Below are positions 17,398-25,274 of a stretch of DNA of 64,000 nt, piece by piece. Source of the DNA: an uncultured Robinsoniella sp. (lineage in GTDB: Bacteria > Bacillota > Clostridia > Lachnospirales > Lachnospiraceae). How positions within the stretch are numbered: the first letter of the stretch is position 1; every line of letters starts with the position of its first letter. The stretch covers positions 240,892-304,891 of the forward strand of contig UQGG01000002.1 in the NCBI GenBank assembly GCA_900540475.1, given 5' to 3'. A program made the translations under genes and the position numbers. The notes beneath the pieces are model-generated. The model was not told where the DNA came from. It searched no databases and worked only from the letters and a program-made list of their open reading frames with translations.

Positions 17398-17535
17398 TTT
17401 GTTCTCCTTTGCATCTGATCATATTCAAAATACTTATAACCTTTGCAAAGTATAACACATTCCAAAATAGTTCTCTTGTATGATATTGACAGTCTCATAC
17501 GCACATGTAACAGGTGATTAAGAGCCTCTTCTCTT

Positions 17536-18138
17536 CTACATTTCGATACTACTGTGTACTGCACGGCAGTTTATTTCTTTCACCATTTGAAGAAAATATT
17601 CATGGACTCTGGTATCTGCCGTAACCTCGGGATGAAAGGAAGCTCCAAGCTGATTCTTATACCTTACCGCCACTATTTTGTCAGCAACCCTTGCCAGTAC
17701 ATCGACTGCCGGATCCACACTTTCAATGTATGGTGCCCTGATAAATGTCATTGGAATCCTGCCGATTCCAGCCATATGCCCGTCTGTATGAAAGCTGCCC
17801 AGCTGTCTGCCATATCCATTTCTTTTTACGGTAACCGGCAGTGTTCCAAAGTGGACCTGTTCATCATTGGATAACTTTTCTGCAAGCAAAATCAATCCGG
17901 CACAGGTTCCCAGCACTGGAAGCCCGTTATCAATCTTTGTTTTTAAGACGTTGTATAAATCCAGTTCTTTTATAAGCTTCCCCATTACTGTGCTCTCTCC
18001 GCCCGGCAATATAAGTCCGTCAAACGCTTTTTCTGCATCCTCTTTCTTTCGTATCTCGATGCAGTCTGCGCCCAGTTTCTCTAGCATCTTTTCATGTTCT
18101 ATAAAAGCCCCCTGAACTGCCAACACTGCAAGTTTCAC
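17536..18138 (-). CDS. pdxT: Pyridoxal 5'-phosphate synthase glutaminase subunit PdxT
   Basis: A 200-residue class I glutamine amidotransferase that supplies ammonia to PdxS. Seen: LILPGGESTVMGKL near the N-terminus, nucleophile elbow GTCAGLILLA with the catalytic cysteine at about residue 79, and the His-Glu pair in SFHPEVTAD near residue 170. Length matches the family. It follows pdxS with a 1-bp gap, the conserved order of the DXP-independent vitamin B6 pathway. Regulated together with pdxS from the promoter at 19152-19180. Confidence 0.96.
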   Translation of the reverse strand: MKLAVLAVQGAFIEHEKMLEKLGADCIEIRKKEDAEKAFDGLILPGGESTVMGKLIKELDLYNVLKTKIDNGLPVLGTCAGLILLAEKLSNDEQVHFGTLPVTVKRNGYGRQLGSFHTDGHMAGIGRIPMTFIRAPYIESVDPAVDVLARVADKIVAVRYKNQLGASFHPEVTADTRVHEYFLQMVKEINCRAVHSSIEM

Positions 18139-18139
18139 T

Positions 18140-19015
18140 TTATTTTCCCCTTTCCGCCATCAAAAGTCCGATTTCCTGCTCATTGATTCCCACCATGGCC
18201 TCACCCAGGTCTTCCGACAATTCTGCCAGCATTTTCGCATCCTGGTAGTTGGAAACGGCTTTAACAATTGCCTGTGCCCTCTTAGCCGGGTCTCCAGATT
18301 TGAATATACCCGAACCCACAAAGACTCCTTCCGCTCCAAGCTGCATCATCAACGCCGCATCCGCCGGAGTCGCCACTCCGCCTGCTGCAAAATTAACCAC
18401 CGGAAGCCTGCCGTTGCGATGCACATAGTCTACCAGCTCGCATGGAACCTGAAGCTCTTTTGCTGCCTGAAATAATTCATCCTCCCGCATAGATACCAAT
18501 CTCGCTATTTCCTGATTCATCTTTCTCATATGGCGGACTGCCTGCACGATGTCACCGGTTCCAGGCTCCCCCTTTGTTCGGATCATGGACGCTCCTTCCG
18601 TAATCCTCCGAAGTGCTTCCCCCAGATCCTTAGCACCGCATACAAAAGGTACCTTAAATTTTTTCTTATCTATGTGATATACATCATCTGCCGGAGACAG
18701 TACTTCACTCTCATCTATATAATCAATCTCAATTGCTTCCAGAATCTGAGCTTCTGCAAAATGCCCAATTCTGCATTTTGCCATGACAGGTATCGTCACT
18801 GCCTCCTGGATTCCCCGAATCATGCCGGGATCACTCATTCTGGATACTCCACCTGCGGCTCTGATATCTGCCGGAATACGCTCAAGCGCCATAACCGCAC
18901 ATGCCCCGGCGTCCTGGGCGATTTTTGCCTGCTCCGGTGTAGTTACATCCATGATTACTCCACCCTTTAACATCTGTGCCAGTTCCTTGTTTAATTCATA
19001 TCTGTTCTGTTCCAT
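18140..19015 (-). CDS. pdxS: Pyridoxal 5'-phosphate synthase lyase subunit PdxS
   Basis: A 291-residue (beta/alpha)8 enzyme making PLP from ribose 5-phosphate, glyceraldehyde 3-phosphate and ammonia delivered by PdxT. Characteristic motifs: GGVIMDVTTPEQAKIAQDAG, ALERIPADIRAAGGVSRMSDP, and GTGDIVQAVRHMR, with the imine-forming lysine in VMAKCRIGH. Length is that of the family. The start at 19015 has AGGAGAG upstream. The first gene of the operon; the leader region has two direct repeats just upstream of the -35 box (19181-19214). Confidence 0.97.
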   Translation of the reverse strand: MEQNRYELNKELAQMLKGGVIMDVTTPEQAKIAQDAGACAVMALERIPADIRAAGGVSRMSDPGMIRGIQEAVTIPVMAKCRIGHFAEAQILEAIEIDYIDESEVLSPADDVYHIDKKKFKVPFVCGAKDLGEALRRITEGASMIRTKGEPGTGDIVQAVRHMRKMNQEIARLVSMREDELFQAAKELQVPCELVDYVHRNGRLPVVNFAAGGVATPADAALMMQLGAEGVFVGSGIFKSGDPAKRAQAIVKAVSNYQDAKMLAELSEDLGEAMVGINEQEIGLLMAERGK

Positions 19016-19151
19016 TTAAACACTCTCCTGTTATCTATCCTGTTGTTATTGTTATCAGCAGCAAGTAAAAATTGTATGGCTCATACCTTTTTCGAATTAA
19101 GATCATAAGAATTCCTATCATTCATTGCAAATGGGCAATTTTTATGGTTCT

Positions 19152-19214
19152 ACTATATCCGAAATGTGTCCTTGTTTCAAATGCCAGTTTTACATTTTTA
19201 AACCATGCCAGTTT
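19152..19214 (-). promoter_or_regulatory. pdxST promoter with two upstream direct repeats
   Basis: Minus strand: -35 TTGAAA at 19180-19175, 17-bp spacer, -10 TATAGT at 19157-19152. Immediately upstream lie two copies of AAACTGGCAT (19190-19181 and 19214-19205), 24 bp apart. That layout resembles activator sites of MocR/PdxR-type regulators, but no such gene is in the window. Confidence 0.75.
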
Positions 19215-19232
19215 AGTAATAACAGATATACA

Positions 19233-20171
19233 CTAAATAACCGGTACCCAGAATTGAATTTCACTCTCTCCATTCTCATCAATTACTTCTCCATACTTGG
19301 CAAAGTCATATGGATTACTTTCATTAAAGCGGCAGGCTGAACTTGGAAACCATTCCTGATAAATATATTCCACAACCGGCTGCAGGCTGTCCTCATTTCT
19401 TCCCCGAAAAATAAAAACCACATATTTACTGGGGGGCAAGGTAAATACCTCCATTCCTTTTGGCAGTTCTATTGAAAGCTCTTTTGGAAGCTTTTTTGCC
19501 AATTCTTCTGCTAGTTCTTCTGCTAGTTCTCCTGCCACACTTACCTGGGCTCCGGCGATATAATTGAAAACAGGATTTGCATCATTTACATCATCATACT
19601 CAAACATTGAATAATCATTTATTCCTATTAAAAAATCCATATCCGTTCTGTTTTTAATTTTATGCTTGTTTCCATGAATAAAACGCCAGCATTTTCCGAT
19701 TGCCTGAAACCCTTTTTTCGTACTTTTACTGCAGCCAATCAACGTAATGGGAACCGCTTCTATGATCTTAATTTCCATAATCCTATCCCCCCTTAGCTTT
19801 TTACAGTTCGTCACATCATACTTTAGTTGTAACGGCAGAAAACTGCCGTGCTTTCGAAAAGATGCCGGGCTATATTTAAACATCGCTTTAAATCCATTGG
19901 AAAAGGCCCGCTGAGTTTCATATCCGGCACACAGAGCGATTTCTATAATGGGTTTCTCGGTAAAGATAAGCATTCGGGCTGCTTCTGTTAATCTGCGCCT
20001 TTGGATGTATCGATGGACGGTAAACCCGACAACCGAATTAAACATCCTGTGCAGATGATATTTGGAGTATCCGATTTCTGTTGCAATCGTCTTTAAATCC
20101 AGCCTATCATCCAAAAGATGTATTTCTATATAGTCAATTACCCGTCCGATTTCATAACGGTTATTTTCCAT
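19233..20171 (-). CDS. AraC-family regulator with GyrI-like effector domain
   Basis: A 312-residue two-domain regulator. The AraC/XylS DNA-binding region is N-terminal (about 8-110: two helix-turn-helix units, IATEIGYSKYHLHRMFNSVVGF and IALCAGYETQRAFSNGFKAMF). The C-terminal part from about residue 130 (MEIKIIEAVPITLIG) is the SoxS/Rob/GyrI small-molecule binding type. Between its halves is a small charged insert encoded by a 12-bp in-frame tandem repeat (19498-19533; ELAEELAEELAKKL). Such proteins sense lipophilic compounds or respond to stress. It lies upstream of pdxST on the same strand but with a 217-bp gap holding the pdx promoter, so a functional link is not shown. Confidence 0.9.
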   Translation of the reverse strand: MENNRYEIGRVIDYIEIHLLDDRLDLKTIATEIGYSKYHLHRMFNSVVGFTVHRYIQRRRLTEAARMLIFTEKPIIEIALCAGYETQRAFSNGFKAMFKYSPASFRKHGSFLPLQLKYDVTNCKKLRGDRIMEIKIIEAVPITLIGCSKSTKKGFQAIGKCWRFIHGNKHKIKNRTDMDFLIGINDYSMFEYDDVNDANPVFNYIAGAQVSVAGELAEELAEELAKKLPKELSIELPKGMEVFTLPPSKYVVFIFRGRNEDSLQPVVEYIYQEWFPSSACRFNESNPYDFAKYGEVIDENGESEIQFWVPVI

Positions 20172-20365
20172 TTTGTGCCTCCATGTATTTTAGGATCTAT
20201 GTTTTCCGGTCAGTATCTGGTATCCAATTCATCTGTCATTACTTTATGCTCCTAATTAATATAGCAGAATCCACAGAAATTTTATTCATATAAATTGCTA
20301 TCCTGATTTTCTCTTCTTTATTTTCCCCGAAACTCCCAGAGTTTCTTTAAAAAAGCGCGAAAAAA

Positions 20366-20410
20366 GTGGCAAAAAACATATAAGGCTGAACCTGTATATA
20401 TTTTTGCCAC
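20366..20410 (-). terminator. Terminator of the chorismate mutase-shikimate kinase gene
   Basis: Inverted repeat GTGGCAAAAA / TTTTTGCCAC (20366-20375, 20401-20410) followed on the minus strand by TTTTTTCGCGCTTTTTT. It lies 33 bp after the stop codon; the loop of 25 nt is long. Confidence 0.75.
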
Positions 20411-20443
20411 ATTAATAATTCTGCTGTAATTTTCAATTGCGTT

Positions 20444-21229
20444 CTAATTCCGGTCCATCACAACCAGCCTGGATATAATTTCTTCACAGATCTCTACCAC
20501 ATTCTTGCCATCTGTCTCCACGATAATATCCGCGGTGGCAAGATATTTTTCCCGGCGTTTTTCCATTAACTCTTCTATAAATGCCACATTCATATTGTCA
20601 TTCAGAATCGGGCGTTCTTTGCTGTTCTTCACCCGCTCAAATATAGTCTTAGGAGAAGCGCTCAGCAACACAACTCTTCCATGCTTCTTCATATGTTCCG
20701 CATTCTCAGGGCGCATTACGATACCACCACCACAGGAAACAATAGCCTGACTCTTTTTCTGAAGCTCAATCAGCAGATTGCTTTCCAGATCACGGAAAAA
20801 TGCCTCTCCATACTCCTCAAAAATCTGTGGAATTGACATTCCCTGCTTCTCAGCGATCAGGGTATCCATCTCTATACGCTCCATTTCAAGCATTTCCTCG
20901 AGTCCATCCGCAACGGTACTCTTTCCAGCCCCCATAAATCCGATTAAAAAGATATTATAGTCTAACAGGCACTTCGTCTGTACCTTACGGCTGTTTTTCA
21001 TAATATATTTAAAAATATGTAGAATTTCATCTTCAAATTCTTGATCTTTAACCTTATTCTTCAGAACATTTTCCTGTTCCTTATCCTGTTCTGGCTGAAT
21101 AAACCGTGTACCTGTTTGTTTTTTGTATTCGATCATATCCTTCATGCAATTCATTCGAATAACAAGTTCCTCAATAATGCGGTCATCACATTGGCTAATC
21201 TTTTCTCTGATTTCTTCTAATCTATCCAT
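20444..21229 (-). CDS. Bifunctional chorismate mutase / shikimate kinase
   Basis: A 261-residue fusion. Residues 1-85 form a small all-helical AroQ-type chorismate mutase domain (LEEIREKISQCDDRIIEELVIRM...EYKK). Residues 90-261 are a shikimate kinase: P-loop GFMGAGKST at 97-105, substrate-binding DTLIAEKQGMSIPQIF and GGGIV, and lid arginine in RPILND. The enzyme thus joins two non-consecutive steps of aromatic amino acid synthesis, the phosphorylation of shikimate and the conversion of chorismate to prephenate. It stands alone with its own near-consensus promoter and terminator. A shikimate dehydrogenase-type gene lies 4 kb away at 25275. Confidence 0.93.
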   Translation of the reverse strand: MDRLEEIREKISQCDDRIIEELVIRMNCMKDMIEYKKQTGTRFIQPEQDKEQENVLKNKVKDQEFEDEILHIFKYIMKNSRKVQTKCLLDYNIFLIGFMGAGKSTVADGLEEMLEMERIEMDTLIAEKQGMSIPQIFEEYGEAFFRDLESNLLIELQKKSQAIVSCGGGIVMRPENAEHMKKHGRVVLLSASPKTIFERVKNSKERPILNDNMNVAFIEELMEKRREKYLATADIIVETDGKNVVEICEEIISRLVVMDRN

Positions 21230-21262
21230 CTGGGCTTTTCCTTTCTTACATTTCTATGCTGT

Positions 21263-21291
21263 ATTATAACAGGGAGATGGAAAATTATCAA
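21263..21291 (-). promoter_or_regulatory. Promoter of the chorismate mutase-shikimate kinase gene
   Basis: Minus strand: -35 TTGATA at 21291-21286, 17-bp spacer, -10 TATAAT at 21268-21263. The start site would be about 27 nt before the ATG at 21229. Confidence 0.88.
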
Positions 21292-21425
21292 CATTTTAAT
21301 ACTTTAAAGTGAAAAATTCTTACTGTGTCGTCAACCTCTCCATTTAAGCTTTAGCAGAAAGGGATGCATCATATACCTTGTGATGACTGCACCGGATCAT
21401 TCCTTTATCTCATGGGCATGACCTA

Positions 21426-22199
21426 TTATTTTGCTATTTTATTTATAAAGGCTTTGGATGATAAAAAGTAAAACGCTATTGTCAGTCCCAGACACCATAT
21501 AGTGGCAATGAGCAGAGTATCCGTGTTTAAGGGTTTTCCTAATAATAACATCCTTATAGATTCTATGACTGGTGTCATTGGCTGGTGTTCCGAAAAGATT
21601 TTTAATAGCTTTGGCATAGTTTCCACTGGAACAAAACCTGAACTCAAATATGGAAGTATGATGACGATAACAGAAAATGCACCTGCCCCCTCTGAACTGT
21701 TTGCTGTGATACCAATAAAGACTGAAATCCATGATATAGTGACAATATACAGTAAAACGATCACAATCACAATTAGCCACTCCAAAAGATTTGCTGTGGG
21801 ACGAAAACCAACTACAAAAGCCACCGCAATTACAATAATAGTTGTCAATAAATTGCGGAGCAATGCCCCTATAACATGACCACTTAAAATAGACGATTTT
21901 ATGATCGGCATTGTACAAAATCGGTCTATTATTCCATTTTTAATATCACTGCTTACGCTAATTGCAGTCGTGGAAGCACATTGCCCTATACATTGAAGTA
22001 TGATACCAGGTACAATATAATTCACGTAAGAAGAATCGCCCACATTCATAGCACCGCCAAATACATAAACAAAAAGTACCATCATTAAAGCCGGTAAAAT
22101 AAAACTTGTTAAAAACGTGTCTATATTACGTTTTGACAGTATCAGACATCTTTCGGTCATGGTTAATGTATCTCTGAATATTCTTATCGTTTTACTCAT
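21426..22199 (-). CDS. ABC-2 type transporter permease (DrrB-like)
   Basis: A 257-residue membrane protein with six hydrophobic segments, the ABC-2 drug-exporter permease plan (FGGAMNVGDSSYVNYIVPGIILQ loop after the first segment; LPYLSSGFVPVETMP near residue 185). It overlaps the ATPase gene by 8 bp (start 22199, ATPase end 22192), so both are made together. The pair lies downstream of a TetR regulator, the usual layout of an inducible multidrug or antibiotic efflux operon. Codons look more AT-rich than in the neighbouring genes; transfer is possible but not measured. Confidence 0.9.
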   Translation of the reverse strand: MSKTIRIFRDTLTMTERCLILSKRNIDTFLTSFILPALMMVLFVYVFGGAMNVGDSSYVNYIVPGIILQCIGQCASTTAISVSSDIKNGIIDRFCTMPIIKSSILSGHVIGALLRNLLTTIIVIAVAFVVGFRPTANLLEWLIVIVIVLLYIVTISWISVFIGITANSSEGAGAFSVIVIILPYLSSGFVPVETMPKLLKIFSEHQPMTPVIESIRMLLLGKPLNTDTLLIATIWCLGLTIAFYFLSSKAFINKIAK

Positions 22200-23139
22200 T
22201 TTTTAATGCCTCCTTTTCTCCAATTAGTGTTAGAAATACATCTTCTAAAGAGGGAGATTTACGTGATACATCTTTAATATTTATGTTATGCGCGGTAAAC
22301 AGCTGAAATAATTTTGTTAATACATTGATTGCTTCCAGTGTATACACCGTTAGTTGATTTTTCTCCTGATTAGACGTTACCCTATATTCTTTTAGTAATG
22401 ATAGAGCCTTTTCATAGTCTTGTTTGGATGGAAATTCAAACTCTACAATTTCCTGTGGCAGCAATTTTTTTAACTCCTCTAATGTACCTTCTACGATAAT
22501 GGAACCTTTATCTAAAATTGCAATATTGTCTGCCAGCTGTTCAGCTTCTTCCAGATATTGTGTAGTGAGAAAAATAGTAGTACCCGTATTCTTTAAATCT
22601 TTGATAATCTCCCACATATTATGACGGCTTTGAGGATCAAGTCCAGTTGTTGGTTCATCTAAAAAAAGAACAGACGGACTATTTACTAAACTCATTGCAA
22701 TATCCAATTTTCTTCTCATCCCGCCTGAATATGTTGATACCAAACGATTAGAAGCAGAAACCAAATCAAAATAAGTTAATAATTCATTCGCTCTTTCTTT
22801 AACATTTGGTAAATGCGTCAGCTTCCCTATTAGAATGAGATTTTCCAATCCTGTCAAGGTTTCGTCAACTGCCGAAAATTGTCCCGTAAGGCTAATAACT
22901 TCATGTATCTTGTGTGGTTCTTTCCGTACATTATAGCCACATACACTTATAATTCCACTATCGGGTTTAATGAGCGTTGATAAAATTTTAATTGTTGTTG
23001 TTTTTCCAGCTCCATTTGAACCAAGCAGTGAAAAGATTGTTCCTGTTTCCACTTCAAAATTTACGTTGTTTAAAACGGAAACCTTTTTATAGCTTTTCTT
23101 TAGACCTTTCACATCAATGCTAATATTCTTAGAAATCAT
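22192..23139 (-). CDS. ABC-2 exporter ATP-binding protein (DrrA-like)
   Basis: A 315-residue ATPase with Walker A LLGSNGAGKTTT, signature YSGGMRRKL and Walker B VLFLDEPTTGLDPQS, plus the C-terminal extension of the DrrA branch. The start at 23139 (MISKNISIDVKG) is set by a GGAGGG site 7 nt upstream; the frame remains open to 23211 but that region contains a putative TetR operator and overlaps the regulator gene region. Translationally coupled to its permease. Repressed, by inference, by the TetR protein at 23214-23870. Confidence 0.92.
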   Translation of the reverse strand: MISKNISIDVKGLKKSYKKVSVLNNVNFEVETGTIFSLLGSNGAGKTTTIKILSTLIKPDSGIISVCGYNVRKEPHKIHEVISLTGQFSAVDETLTGLENLILIGKLTHLPNVKERANELLTYFDLVSASNRLVSTYSGGMRRKLDIAMSLVNSPSVLFLDEPTTGLDPQSRHNMWEIIKDLKNTGTTIFLTTQYLEEAEQLADNIAILDKGSIIVEGTLEELKKLLPQEIVEFEFPSKQDYEKALSLLKEYRVTSNQEKNQLTVYTLEAINVLTKLFQLFTAHNINIKDVSRKSPSLEDVFLTLIGEKEALKNE

Positions 23140-23152
23140 ATGATACCCTCCT

Positions 23153-23173
23153 ATATATACATGGTGTTTGTAT
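23153..23173 (-). promoter_or_regulatory. Putative TetR operator upstream of the ABC genes
   Basis: A 21-bp imperfect palindrome containing ACATGGTGT with ATAT/TTGTAT flanks. It matches the operator at 23887-23907 around the shared core ACATGGTGT, and lies directly upstream of the ATPase ribosome binding site. This suggests a second regulated promoter between tetR and the transporter. Confidence 0.6.
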
Positions 23174-23213
23174 GTATTTAAGTAAAAAAATAAAATTGCA
23201 TTGCCTGGCAATT

Positions 23214-23870
23214 TTATTCTTTTTCAAGATCTTCTATTCGTTCTATTGTCTGTTCCAATGGTGGTAACATCTCATCGTCTATAATTGGGACACCTAATGT
23301 CTCAAACATCTCCTTTGCAAAGTACAGTTTATCATATAATTCTTTTTTCGTACATGGAAAAATCGTTGGTACAAACCATATACCTATAATCAATGTAAAT
23401 ATACTGGTAAATGCTTTTAGATATTTTATACTTTTGATTGAGCCGTCATCTATAGCTTCTTGAAGCAATTCTTCAAAACTAGAAGCAAGCATATTTTGAT
23501 TATATTCTAAACACTCCGCTAAAATCCTGGGATTTTTTGTCAGCGACATAGACATCAAATTAAGTTCCCGAAGGTCTTGATTTGAATTTTGCATTACAAT
23601 GACTTTTTTTAATTTTTCTAAGCCATTTAGTCCTTTTTCATTTCTTACTTTTTCAAAAGGGTTATTTTCATCAAACATTCTGTTCCCTAATGCGTCCAGA
23701 ACTTCCTCTTTCGAATTGAAATGATGATAAAAAGCACCTCGTGTCAAACCACCTAAATCATTGACAATGTCTAATACCGTTGTTTCCTCGTATCCTTTTT
23801 CCAGGAATAACCTTAACGATACATCTAATATTTTTTGCACCGTTTCTTCTGGATATTTGTTTCGTGGCAT
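23214..23870 (-). CDS. TetR/AcrR-family transcriptional regulator
   Basis: A 218-residue repressor. The N-terminal TetR domain is residues 5-60 with the helix-turn-helix DIVNDLGGLTRGAFYHHFNSKEE (split here as TVLDIVNDLGG and GAFYHHFNSKEEVLDALG). The C-terminal ligand-binding half is divergent and gives no hint of the inducer. It precedes the ABC-2 exporter genes on the same strand (75 bp to the ATPase start). The promoter at 23912-23940 has an operator over the start site, so it should repress itself as well as the exporter. Confidence 0.92.
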   Translation of the reverse strand: MPRNKYPEETVQKILDVSLRLFLEKGYEETTVLDIVNDLGGLTRGAFYHHFNSKEEVLDALGNRMFDENNPFEKVRNEKGLNGLEKLKKVIVMQNSNQDLRELNLMSMSLTKNPRILAECLEYNQNMLASSFEELLQEAIDDGSIKSIKYLKAFTSIFTLIIGIWFVPTIFPCTKKELYDKLYFAKEMFETLGVPIIDDEMLPPLEQTIERIEDLEKE

Positions 23871-23886
23871 TTCAATACCTCCATAA

Positions 23887-23940
23887 ATACATACACCATG
23901 TTTGTATTTTCAAGATAACATATACCATGCATGTTGTCAA
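23887..23940 (-). promoter_or_regulatory. tetR promoter with operator
   Basis: Minus strand: -35 TTGACA at 23940-23935, 17-bp spacer, -10 TATCTT at 23917-23912. The 21-bp palindrome ATACAAACATGGTGTATGTAT lies at 23907-23887, over the transcription start, with 8 of 10 position pairs complementary. A related ACATGCATGG...TATGT stretch fills the spacer. Confidence 0.75.
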
Positions 23941-24160
23941 GTGGCAACTGATGCAGTCTCCCGTCCTGTGTTAAGACAGTATTTATTTTCTGTGTTTTCA
24001 TTATAAAATGTAGTATTCACCTATTGCTTATGATATAATTTTATTCAATACCCTGCGCATGTATATTCACTTAAAATGATAACACTACAGCTCATTTCTT
24101 AAAACCTAATTGAATATGCCAAACATGAATTAGTAATCTAATTCAGAAAGGATCGTAACT

Positions 24161-25024
24161 ATGCAAAGAAGGAAATTGGGTAATACCGGCTATGAGATCA
24201 GCCCCGTTGTCTACGGAGGTATTGTATCTATGGAGGATGGTCAGGAAGCATCCGACCGCTATGTGGAATATGCCATTGAACATGGCATCAATTATTTTGA
24301 TGTGGCTCCCACCTATGGGGATGCCCAGGAAAAACTGGGTAATTCTCTGAAACCTTACCGAAATCATATTTATCTTGCATGTAAGACAAACTGCAGGCTG
24401 GCTGAAGACGGAAAAAAGGAATTGGAAGAGTCTTTTGACTTGCTGCATACGGACTATTTTGATGTATACCAGATGCATGGACTCGTATCTATGGAAGAAC
24501 TTGATACCGCTTTTTCAAAAGGCGGTGTAATGGAAACCATGTGTAAAGGAAAAGAAGAAGGTGTTTTAAAGAAGCTGGGTATCACCTGCCATAGTGAGGA
24601 AGTAGCTCTGGAGGCACTTAAACGCTATGACTTTGACACTGTTCTTTTTCCTTTAAACTGGGGGATAAACCTTGGCAAAAATTTTGGAACCCGTATTGCC
24701 AAAGCAGCCAAAGAAAAAAACATCGGTTTACTTGGCATGAAAACCCTGATTCACCGTGCATGGATAAATGAAGAAGAACGTATCCGGTCCGACTTCCCAA
24801 AATCCTGGTGTAAACCAGTTTCTGACAATGAGCCCCTTGGAATCGCAGCCATTAAATACACACTTTCCATGGGTGCAGATGCTGTAGTACCCCCTGGAAA
24901 CTTTGAAAGTTTTTCCTTTGTTGTGGAACATATCGACGAATGCCTGAATACTCCTCTCACTGACAAAGAAAAAGCTCTTCTGGCTGACGAACTAAAAAAG
25001 ATAGATGGACAATATTTCTTTTAA
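24161..25024 (+). CDS. Aldo/keto reductase
   Basis: A 287-residue NAD(P)H-dependent oxidoreductase of the aldo/keto reductase superfamily. Seen: N-terminal RRKLGNTGYEISPVVYGG, catalytic Asp and Tyr in NYFDVAPTYGDAQEKLG, catalytic Lys in LACKTNCR and the His in YQMHGL. The short length and the VVPPGNFES coenzyme loop fit the small AKR branch of anaerobes; physiological substrate unknown. It is transcribed divergently from tetR. The region 23941-24160 holds an extended -10 (TGATATAAT, 24031-24039) that may be its promoter. Its own terminator follows at 25045-25090. Confidence 0.9.
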   Translation: MQRRKLGNTGYEISPVVYGGIVSMEDGQEASDRYVEYAIEHGINYFDVAPTYGDAQEKLGNSLKPYRNHIYLACKTNCRLAEDGKKELEESFDLLHTDYFDVYQMHGLVSMEELDTAFSKGGVMETMCKGKEEGVLKKLGITCHSEEVALEALKRYDFDTVLFPLNWGINLGKNFGTRIAKAAKEKNIGLLGMKTLIHRAWINEEERIRSDFPKSWCKPVSDNEPLGIAAIKYTLSMGADAVVPPGNFESFSFVVEHIDECLNTPLTDKEKALLADELKKIDGQYFF

Positions 25025-25044
25025 TTGAATAATTATTTTACCTC

Positions 25045-25090
25045 AATGGATGCCTGGAGCTACTAGTTCAGGTATCCATTAATTTTTCTT
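25045..25090 (+). terminator. Terminator of the aldo/keto reductase gene
   Basis: 12-bp hairpin AATGGATGCCTG / CAGGTATCCATT (25045-25056, 25069-25080; one G-T pair) followed by AATTTTTCTTTT, 20 bp after the stop codon. Confidence 0.88.
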
Positions 25091-25182
25091 TTGCTTTTGC
25101 AGTCAGACTGCTGTCAAAACGTTTTCAGCGCGTACTTGTATATTCACCCTTGCTTGAACGCATTAATGTATTAAAGAAATAA

Positions 25183-25211
25183 TTGACTTTTTCTGTCAAA
25201 TCGTTTACTAT
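25183..25211 (+). promoter_or_regulatory. Promoter of the shikimate dehydrogenase-type gene
   Basis: -35 TTGACT at 25183-25188, 17-bp spacer, -10 TACTAT at 25206-25211. A GAAAGGGGA ribosome binding site follows before the ATG at 25275. Confidence 0.85.
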
Positions 25212-25274
25212 TAAAAAATCATATATTACAGTATTTTACTGATAAAAACGAGGTAATGAAAGGGGATTATAAAA

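Noticed and set aside
21439..21918. A 159-codon open frame inside the ABC-2 permease gene
   Set aside because: A shadow frame of a well-supported membrane protein gene; cysteine- and tyrosine-rich with no homology pattern.
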